DNA from: Candidatus Uhrbacteria bacterium
Lineage (GTDB): Bacteria > Patescibacteriota > Patescibacteriia > UBA9934 > UBA11717
Assembly (NCBI GenBank): GCA_013203725.1
Contig: JABMPK010000046.1
Span: 1 to 11,469, forward strand
Reading direction: 5' to 3'
Length of the DNA: 11,469 nucleotides
Shown: in pieces, positions 6,376-11,469 of the stretch
How the letters are laid out: each line of letters starts with the position of its first letter
How positions within the stretch are numbered: position 1 is the first letter of the stretch
Translations under genes and position numbers: made by a program
The notes under the pieces: model-generated
Databases searched by the model: none
What the model saw: the letters and a program-made list of their open reading frames with translations, nothing else
What the model was told of the DNA's origin: nothing

Positions 6376-7710
6376 ATGCCAGATGAGATAGAACAAAATA
6401 TTGAAGCGGACGAGGTCGTAAATGGCAAGGTTGAGGCTGCAATTGCGGCAAACGCTCAAGCTCCTGTGAAAGTAATTACAAAGGAGGCAATTGCGTCAAT
6501 GATCGAGCAGGCCGGGCAGGTCGGCAGGTCGCATGATGCTGCGATAAACATCTTTAATGGGATAATGGCGTACGCACAAAGCTCGAGAGCTTCGGACGTG
6601 CACCTTGAACCTATAGAAAACGGCTCTGTCGTTCGTATTAGAGTAGATGGTATTTTGCACGACATGTTTAAGGTTTCAAAGGAACTGCATGTGCAAATGA
6701 TCGCTGTGTTGAAAGTGCTGACAAGGATGAGAACTGATGAGCATCGTGCACCACAGGATGGACGTTACGAGTTTAAGATTGGCGCAGGGAGTGTAGATGT
6801 TCGTGTGTCTATAATATCAGTGACAGACGGCGAGAAGGCTGTGTTGCGTTTGCTTTCAGATGCGTCGCACGATCTAAGTTTGGAGGATCTGGGATTGTTC
6901 GATACAGATTTGCAGCGCGTACAAAGAGCTATCGAGCGTCCTTGGGGGATGATTCTAGCCACAGGTCCAACAGGTAGTGGAAAGACGACCACTGTCTACG
7001 CTATTCTAGAGGTGCTGAACCAGCGGGAGATCAACATTTCAACGATCGAGGATCCGGTTGAGTTTGACATTGAGGGGGTAAACCAGAGTCAGGTGGACAG
7101 CTCGGCAAAACTAACCTTCGCTTCGGGTCTACGATCAATCGTCCGACAGGATCCAGACATCATCATGGTGGGGGAGATACGCGATGAAGAGACGGCTAGC
7201 ATTGCCGTGAATGCCGCGTTAACTGGTCACAAGCTTCTATCAACAATCCACACAAACAACGCAGCCTCTACGATAGTCCGGTTGATAGACATGAAGGTTG
7301 AACCGTTCTTGATATCGTCGACATTGATCTGTGCGGTTGCTCAGCGACTGGTGCGTCGTGTTTGTGACGACTGTCATAAGGTGAAGAGCTGGACAAAGGA
7401 AGAAGCGTCCAAGGTTCTGAGTCCCAATAGCGTGATTGAGATGTTTGGTGACAAGGAAAGCGTTGCTGTTCCCGAGGTTGTTGGATGTGTGTCATGTGGA
7501 GAAACGGGGTACAGGGGGCGCGTTGGAATCTATGAGGTGTTGGAAAACACAAAGGCAATTCAAAAGTTGATAGTTTCCGGTGCTGATAGTGATACAATTC
7601 AAGAACAGGCGCTCAAGGAGGGTATGACAACCATCGCGCAAGATGGAATTCGTAAAGTGCGTGACCAAATTACAACAATTGAAGAATTGATTCGCGTGAT
7701 GCGAGAATAA
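6376..7710 (+). CDS. pilB: Type IV pilus extension ATPase PilB (GspE family), short form, 444 aa
   Basis: Hexameric ATPase that powers pilus assembly from the cytoplasmic face by driving PilC. Visible in order: the N2-type domain (about 53-180) with RIRVDG arginines (87-92); Walker A GPTGSGKT (197-204); Asp box around STIEDPVEF (222-230); Walker B DIIMVGEIRD (261-270) with Glu267; His box TGHKLLSTIHTN (283-294); and a tetracysteine zinc site (Cys330, 333, 371, 374) that marks PilB/GspE rather than the retraction ATPase PilT. The protein is about 120 residues shorter than typical PilB: residues 1-50 are a short linker and the MshEN/N1 domain is absent. ATG 6376 is chosen because the upstream ATG (6262) would place the promoter within the gene and adds an atypical segment. 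Only 1 nt separates it from pilC. Confidence 0.93.
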   Translation: MPDEIEQNIEADEVVNGKVEAAIAANAQAPVKVITKEAIASMIEQAGQVGRSHDAAINIFNGIMAYAQSSRASDVHLEPIENGSVVRIRVDGILHDMFKVSKELHVQMIAVLKVLTRMRTDEHRAPQDGRYEFKIGAGSVDVRVSIISVTDGEKAVLRLLSDASHDLSLEDLGLFDTDLQRVQRAIERPWGMILATGPTGSGKTTTVYAILEVLNQREINISTIEDPVEFDIEGVNQSQVDSSAKLTFASGLRSIVRQDPDIIMVGEIRDEETASIAVNAALTGHKLLSTIHTNNAASTIVRLIDMKVEPFLISSTLICAVAQRLVRRVCDDCHKVKSWTKEEASKVLSPNSVIEMFGDKESVAVPEVVGCVSCGETGYRGRVGIYEVLENTKAIQKLIVSGADSDTIQEQALKEGMTTIAQDGIRKVRDQITTIEELIRVMRE

Positions 7711-7711
7711 T

Positions 7712-8923
7712 ATGGCAAAGGAGGAAATTGGAAAAAAACTTACGAAGATAGCAGCTACAAATAAACCAGCGCCTCTAGCAAAAAAGAGCAGGGCCTCGGT
7801 GAAAGCTGCAAAAGATAGCCAAAAAGAAAACGAGGCTATAGATCGCGCTGAACGAGACAAGCCGAGCCTGCTGGAGACTTTGACTATACGACTATCTCAT
7901 ACTGATAAGCTTATGTTTATCAAGTATATTTCTGTTTTGCTGAGATCTGGTTTAGCGATGAACGATGCTTTGCAGATTATCTATGACCAGTCAAAGAAGA
8001 AGGCTCTGAAGACTATTGTTGGTACATTGCAAAGCTTTGTGCAAAGTGGACGGACGCTCGCTGATGGTTTTGCGCGTTACCCACACGTGTTCAACCCGGT
8101 TTACGTGAACCTTGTCGCTGCCGGGGAGGCTTCTGGTACTCTGCAGGTAAACCTGGAACACCTAACGCTACAGATCCAGAAGGAGCACGAGCTGCGTCAG
8201 AAGATACGTGGGGCTTTGATGTACCCGATGGTCATTCTGGCTGTTGCTATTGTCATGACTGTCGGTATTGTCGTGTTTGTTTTACCAAACATAACCGACG
8301 TTTTTGCAACGCTTGATGTTACACTTCCATTGACTACTAGAATGTTACTTTGGACTGCAACATTGATAGAGACACGTGGCGGACTTGTCCTCTTGTCGAT
8401 CTTGGCGTTTGTACTCTCAATCTACTTTGTCAGAAAAATAAAGCCGTTAAAGCCATTCCTGCACACGGCGCTCATTTACATACCGGTTGTTGGAAACATA
8501 GTGCGAAACACAAACTTGGCAAGGTTGTCACGACTTATGGGAACCATGTTGGAATCTGGTGAAACAATAAGCGACATTATTCCAATAGCCGCATCTGTTC
8601 TGAACAACGCGCGCTATAGACAGTTGCTAGTTGACATACAAGAAAAAGTTAAGCAGGGCGAGTCAATCGCAAAATCAATGGAGGCATCCGAGAAGTTTTT
8701 CCCATTGATAATGCAACATATGACTCGTGTTGGAGAGGAGACGGCTATGTTGAGCGGCATGATGATATACCTTGCAGAATTCTACGAGCAGGAAGTGGAC
8801 GACTCAATGCGCAATCTTTCAAACATGTTAGAACCTATCATGCTTCTAGTTATTGGAATTCTAGTTGGAGGATTGGCGTTGTCTATCATCTCTCCAATTT
8901 ATCAGGTGGTTGGAAACGTTTAA
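7712..8923 (+). CDS. pilC: Type IV pilus inner-membrane platform protein PilC (GspF family), 403 aa
   Basis: Polytopic platform on which PilB acts to insert pilin subunits into the growing pilus. It contains the usual two T2SSF domains, about residues 65-190 and 268-395. Each carries the family turn motif (AGEASGTL at 137-144; VGEETAML at 340-347). Three hydrophobic segments lie at about 171-193, 222-240 and 374-396, the normal topology. The N-terminus (1-55) is a Lys/Ala/Glu-rich hydrophilic tail, presumably cytoplasmic and facing PilB. Total length is normal. The ATG follows the pilB stop by 1 nt without an SD upstream; an AAAGGAGG at 7717-7724 lies downstream of the start and encodes Lys-Glu-Glu, so it is not an SD for this gene. 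The next gene starts 1 nt after the stop. Confidence 0.95.
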   Translation: MAKEEIGKKLTKIAATNKPAPLAKKSRASVKAAKDSQKENEAIDRAERDKPSLLETLTIRLSHTDKLMFIKYISVLLRSGLAMNDALQIIYDQSKKKALKTIVGTLQSFVQSGRTLADGFARYPHVFNPVYVNLVAAGEASGTLQVNLEHLTLQIQKEHELRQKIRGALMYPMVILAVAIVMTVGIVVFVLPNITDVFATLDVTLPLTTRMLLWTATLIETRGGLVLLSILAFVLSIYFVRKIKPLKPFLHTALIYIPVVGNIVRNTNLARLSRLMGTMLESGETISDIIPIAASVLNNARYRQLLVDIQEKVKQGESIAKSMEASEKFFPLIMQHMTRVGEETAMLSGMMIYLAEFYEQEVDDSMRNLSNMLEPIMLLVIGILVGGLALSIISPIYQVVGNV

Positions 8924-8924
8924 C

Positions 8925-9416
8925 ATGTTAGCGCGTGGATTTACATTGCTGGAGACGCTGATCGTTGTTTCCATTATGACGATCGTGTTTGGGATCGGCT
9001 TTGGAGTTTTAGTATCTGCACAAAAAACGGCACGATCGCAGGAAGCGTCTGCCGGCCTTATACACGTTCTTGCAGTTGCTCATGAGCGTGCAATGCTTGG
9101 AAATGAGGCTAGTTCATGGGGAGTATATTTAGATTACAACGATATCTCACGTAACATAAGCGAGTATGTTTTGTTTGGTGGAGACTCGTATGCAACGCGC
9201 AATGTCGCTTTGGATAAGATCTACACCGTTGACTCGGTTGCTCTGATAACGGACGCGTCGCTTTCGGGCGCTTCGCCTTCTTCGGGCGACGATCATGAAG
9301 TCGTGTTCTCGTTGTTTTCGGGTGAAACATCGCAGTACGGTACGGTAACCTTAGATTCTATTGGCGTTGTAAAGACACTAGAAATTTCAAAATATGGCTG
9401 GGCTGTCTGGGAATAA
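8925..9416 (+). CDS. Minor prepilin, GspH/FimT-like, 163 aa
   Basis: Likely minor subunit of the pilus tip complex. It has a five-residue leader MLARG, then FTLLE with Glu at mature position 5 and a hydrophobic helix to about residue 31. The segment SAGLIHVLAVAHERAML after the helix resembles the GspH/FimT region, and the C-terminal part is beta-rich, ending in a short GWAVWE tail. A Ser/Gly/Asp loop (112-123) is encoded by a locally repetitive stretch with two TTCGGGCG copies. An upstream in-frame ATG (8865) lies within pilC and would give a non-prepilin N-terminus, so ATG 8925 is preferred; it follows the pilC stop by 1 nt. The GspH/FimT label rests on position and general form, and is less certain than its identity as a prepilin. 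Confidence 0.85.
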   Translation: MLARGFTLLETLIVVSIMTIVFGIGFGVLVSAQKTARSQEASAGLIHVLAVAHERAMLGNEASSWGVYLDYNDISRNISEYVLFGGDSYATRNVALDKIYTVDSVALITDASLSGASPSSGDDHEVVFSLFSGETSQYGTVTLDSIGVVKTLEISKYGWAVWE

Positions 9417-9420
9417 ACAT

Positions 9421-10281
9421 ATGAAAAATCAACAAGGTTCTTTGATTTTGGAAGTACTAATAGCAATTGGAATTGCTTCAATATTTTTGGTTGCGTTGCT
9501 GAGCATGGCGTTGAACACAAGTCGGACAATAAGCACGACTTCTCAGCGTGGAGAGGCTCAGTATTCGGCATACGAAGGAACGTCTGCCTTAGAGACAATC
9601 GCGTTTCAAGATTTGAGCGTTGGAATGGGTCAACCTGTTTTCGCGTCGAACGAATGGTCAGTGTCTCCCGGTGTAGAGACGATGGTAAACGACATGACAC
9701 GCTCGGTTACAGTTTCGAGCATTCAGCGTGATGCTGGTTGCGCAATAGTTGAGTCCGGAGGAACAGTAGATCCGGATTCCTACGGGCTGTCTAGTACGGT
9801 TGAGTGGTTTGATGCTGGTGGTAGGTTGCAGGCTTTGACGAGTACAACACACCGAACGCGGTTTGATGATCCGCAGGGCACATGTTTTGCTGCACAGGAA
9901 TCGGGGATGGTGTCCGTTGATGTGTCTACAGGGGAATTTATTGGAAGCAAGCAGTTGCGACGCCTTTACGTTCTCAATACCGGTTCTCAGGCAGTCACGA
10001 TAGATAAGATAACCTTTACATGGGACAACGAGCGCACACTGAACCAAATTTTTATGAATACAACAAAAGCATGGTCTGATGCCGGACCAGGATCGCCATC
10101 GGGTGTTCAGGTAAGCGGAACGGAGATCGATATCGTTGATACTGTAATAGAGCCTGCCGAGACGTTCGAAATCAACAAGATTCAGTTTTCTGCTGATATG
10201 TCTGACGTAGAAATGACTCTAACGCTTACTTTTGGTGATGGTTCAACGTATGAGTCTGGAATCTTTGAGCCAGCAGACTAA
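9421..10281 (+). CDS. Minor prepilin, GspI/PilV-like, with C-terminal beta domain, 286 aa
   Basis: Minor pilin expected in the tip complex. The leader MKNQQG is followed by SLILEVLIAIGIAS: Glu is at mature position 5, and the LEVLIA pattern is the GspI/PilV hallmark (LEVLVA). Mature position 1 is Ser rather than the usual Phe or Met. The protein is longer than typical GspI. Residues about 177-286 form an additional beta-rich region with an Asn-Thr-Gly turn (LNTGSQAVTI) and FGDGSTY near the end, consistent with an Ig-like domain. Two cysteines (Cys107 and Cys155) may pair. ATG 9421 lies 4 nt after the preceding stop; an in-frame ATG at 9394 would overlap that gene and lengthen the leader, and is possible but less fitting. 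Confidence 0.85.
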   Translation: MKNQQGSLILEVLIAIGIASIFLVALLSMALNTSRTISTTSQRGEAQYSAYEGTSALETIAFQDLSVGMGQPVFASNEWSVSPGVETMVNDMTRSVTVSSIQRDAGCAIVESGGTVDPDSYGLSSTVEWFDAGGRLQALTSTTHRTRFDDPQGTCFAAQESGMVSVDVSTGEFIGSKQLRRLYVLNTGSQAVTIDKITFTWDNERTLNQIFMNTTKAWSDAGPGSPSGVQVSGTEIDIVDTVIEPAETFEINKIQFSADMSDVEMTLTLTFGDGSTYESGIFEPAD

Positions 10282-10282
10282 T

Positions 10283-10828
10283 ATGAAACAGAAAGGATTC
10301 ACATTGATAGAGACGGTGTTGTACATTGCTATTGTTGTTATTTTACTCGGCGGACTCACTACTTTCTTGATTAACACTGCCAGAATACAAAGCGGCTTGT
10401 CGCCAGCGTTGCGGATCAAAGAAACAGCGTCTAACACGATGCTCTTGATGTCGAGCAATATTACCGGAGCAGACAGCATCAATGTTACCGGTTCAACTCT
10501 TGGTGTGAATCCAAGTACGTTGCTGCTTACAGACGGCGCTGGCCGCAGCGTACAGATTGATGTTATCAAGGATGTAGTGGACTTTGGTGGTACTTCAACC
10601 TTTGTGGATAGGCTGAGACTTACGAAAGGCGGAGAACCTGCAGTGTGGCTAACGGACTCAAACTTGGATGTCACGTTATGGAAGGTTGAAGAGGTGAGCG
10701 ATTCAGGCGGTTTGTTGCAAGGACTCAAGATTGAATACACTATCGAGACGATCGACGCTTCGGTTTCTGGTAGGAAGTTCTCAGGTAGAACAACATTTCC
10801 ACTTACACCAAACACTGTTGAATTATGA
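10283..10828 (+). CDS. Minor prepilin, GspJ/PilW-like, 181 aa
   Basis: Minor pilin, third in the H-I-J-K-like series. It has a five-residue leader MKQKG, then FTLIE with Glu at mature position 5 and a hydrophobic helix to about residue 32. The post-helix region (NTMLLMSSNITGADSINV) and the beta-rich domain with WLTDSNLDVTLWKVEEV resemble other CPR GspJ-like prepilins. It has no cysteines. ATG 10283 begins 1 nt after the preceding stop; the in-frame ATG at 10232 lies inside the previous gene and would add 17 non-leader residues. The TGA stop overlaps the next start in an ATGA, implying translational coupling. This TGA also shows that UGA terminates translation here. Confidence 0.86.
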   Translation: MKQKGFTLIETVLYIAIVVILLGGLTTFLINTARIQSGLSPALRIKETASNTMLLMSSNITGADSINVTGSTLGVNPSTLLLTDGAGRSVQIDVIKDVVDFGGTSTFVDRLRLTKGGEPAVWLTDSNLDVTLWKVEEVSDSGGLLQGLKIEYTIETIDASVSGRKFSGRTTFPLTPNTVEL

Positions 10829-11211
10829 GACATGATAAGCAAAACGGTTTTACAGTTATCATGATAGTTTTGATTCTTGGTGTTGTTAGTTTGAGCGCCT
10901 CTGTGGTGTTTGCAAAAATAAGTATTGATAATGCAGCTATGGACAACAGTAGGAATGACGCGTGGGAAGTTCGGCAAAACGTGCGGGGATGTATGGACGA
11001 GCTACTGATTTGGCTGGCTGGAGACTCGGCATATACAACCTCGTCGATTGTAACCGGATCTGCAACGTGCGGAGTTGTACTCACGTCACCAACTCCAACT
11101 ACTCGGAACGCGACCATTACCGACTTTATTGGGAACGTTTACTATGGATTGAATGTGGACTTTCAGGTAGATCCAATCGTTGTCACGTCGGTCGTAGAGT
11201 CACTTAACTAG
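10825..11211 (+). CDS. Minor prepilin lacking Glu5, GspK/PilX-like, 128 aa
   Basis: Predicted fourth tip subunit. The leader MRHDKQNG is followed by FTVIM, where mature position 5 is Met rather than Glu, and a hydrophobic helix to about residue 30. In type II secretion, GspK is the subunit that lacks Glu5, which fits a subunit at the extreme tip with no pilin above it. Two cysteines (Cys56 and Cys82) could form a disulfide. At 128 aa it is much shorter than GspK and lacks that protein's large alpha domain, so PilX-like is a closer comparison. The start overlaps the previous stop by 4 nt (ATGA). The tail ends with an IGNVYYGLNVDFQVDP segment of unknown role. No terminator follows. Confidence 0.85.
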   Translation: MRHDKQNGFTVIMIVLILGVVSLSASVVFAKISIDNAAMDNSRNDAWEVRQNVRGCMDELLIWLAGDSAYTTSSIVTGSATCGVVLTSPTPTTRNATITDFIGNVYYGLNVDFQVDPIVVTSVVESLN

Positions 11212-11234
11212 TTACAAGAGCATTTGATACAAGT

Positions 11235-11469
11235 ATGTTTAAAAGCCTAGGATTATTTTGTCACCGTGCGCGGTCTAAAGCCGGATCACTGCTTGTAGTA
11301 TTAATGGTTCTTTTCAGCCTTTCAGCCGGCGCGGTTGCTAGTGCTCAGACAAACATGGAAGTTGCAGTGCGTGTTGATTCAATAGATCTGATGGAGGGAA
11401 CAGGGGATAACATACACCTAATCTTCACAGCAAGCGACGCAGAAGGAAACTCTTACACAGTAGATAGCG
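11235..11469 (+). CDS. Sec-exported protein, 3'-truncated by window edge (78 codons visible)
   Basis: The frame is open from ATG 11235 to the end of the window. The product has a clear Sec signal peptide: a basic n-region (about residues 1-16 with His/Arg/Lys), a hydrophobic core (LLVVLMVLFSLSAG, 19-32), and an AxA site with cleavage expected after Ala37 (ASA|Q). The mature part begins with a beta-rich sequence (VAVRVDSIDLMEGTGDNIHLIFTASDAEG), which could be the first of several Ig-like domains, as in the surface protein at the left edge. It lies 23 nt after the last minor pilin gene with no terminator between, so co-transcription with the pilus operon is likely. Role unknown; a pilus-associated or surface factor is an inference. 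Confidence 0.75.
   Translation, partial: MFKSLGLFCHRARSKAGSLLVVLMVLFSLSAGAVASAQTNMEVAVRVDSIDLMEGTGDNIHLIFTASDAEGNSYTVDS

Noticed and set aside
7717..7724. Strong SD-like AAAGGAGG near the pilC start
   Set aside because: It is downstream of the pilC ATG (7712). The next in-frame codon that could initiate, ATT at 7727, is only 2 nt away, too close for an SD; the bases simply encode Lys-Glu-Glu.
9255..9291. Locally repetitive GC-rich stretch with two TTCGGGCG copies and GTCGC/GCGAC ends, possible hairpin
   Set aside because: It lies inside the GspH-like gene and encodes a Ser/Gly/Asp loop; low-complexity coding explains it and nothing nearby suggests an RNA element.
10243..10977. 244-codon open frame on the minus strand
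   Set aside because: It lies fully antisense to two convincing prepilin genes, has a Ser/Thr/Pro-rich product without recognisable domains, and no promoter or start context supports it.

Overview
The window looks like a piece of a Candidatus Patescibacteria (CPR) chromosome. Four things point there by family knowledge: a large surface protein ending in a W/G-rich duplicated domain of the kind common in CPR surface proteins, a multi-membrane-span protein of the DUF5671 type, a very tightly packed type IV pilus (T4P) operon with a separate GspG-like major pilin, and short intergenic gaps with almost no Shine-Dalgarno sequences. TGA serves as a stop (end of the third minor pilin gene), so the UGA=Gly code of Absconditabacteria/Gracilibacteria is not indicated. 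A phylum-level assignment is an inference; I cannot place it more finely.

Layout. 1-2361 (+): 3' part of a large secreted, multi-domain beta-sandwich protein, closed by a strong palindromic terminator (2367-2400). 2429-4928 (+): a run of four compact genes: an ankyrin-repeat protein, methionine sulfoxide reductase MsrB, a YbhB/PEBP-family protein, and a five-span membrane protein with a soluble C-terminal domain, ending in a second terminator (4948-4974). 5039-5671 (+): a SanA/DUF218-like membrane-anchored protein, convergent with the major prepilin gene on the minus strand (5711-6196); the two share a bidirectional terminator (5679-5704). 6197-6375: divergent promoter region. 6376-11211 (+): pilB, pilC and four minor prepilin genes matching, in order, the H-I-J-K set of type II secretion/T4P tip subunits. 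Gaps in this run are 1-4 nt or a 4-nt overlap. 11235-end (+): start of a gene for a Sec-exported protein, 23 nt after the last minor pilin and probably in the same operon.

How it fits together. PilB (ATPase) and PilC (platform) should extend a pilus built of the divergently transcribed major pilin, primed by the four minor pilins; the fourth lacks Glu5, as expected for the GspK/PilX tip subunit. The exported protein after them is a candidate pilus-associated or cell-surface factor. No pilT, pilD, pilMNO or secretin gene lies in the window.

The most unusual points are a major prepilin gene with no ATG, GTG or TTG in a usable position (an ATT gives an ideal 10-residue leader), a PilB without the usual N-terminal domain, and -10-like boxes only 5-8 nt before several ATGs, suggesting leaderless mRNAs. 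No tRNA, rRNA, CRISPR, IS element or gene-free stretch over 300 nt was seen; the longest non-coding stretch is 6197-6375.
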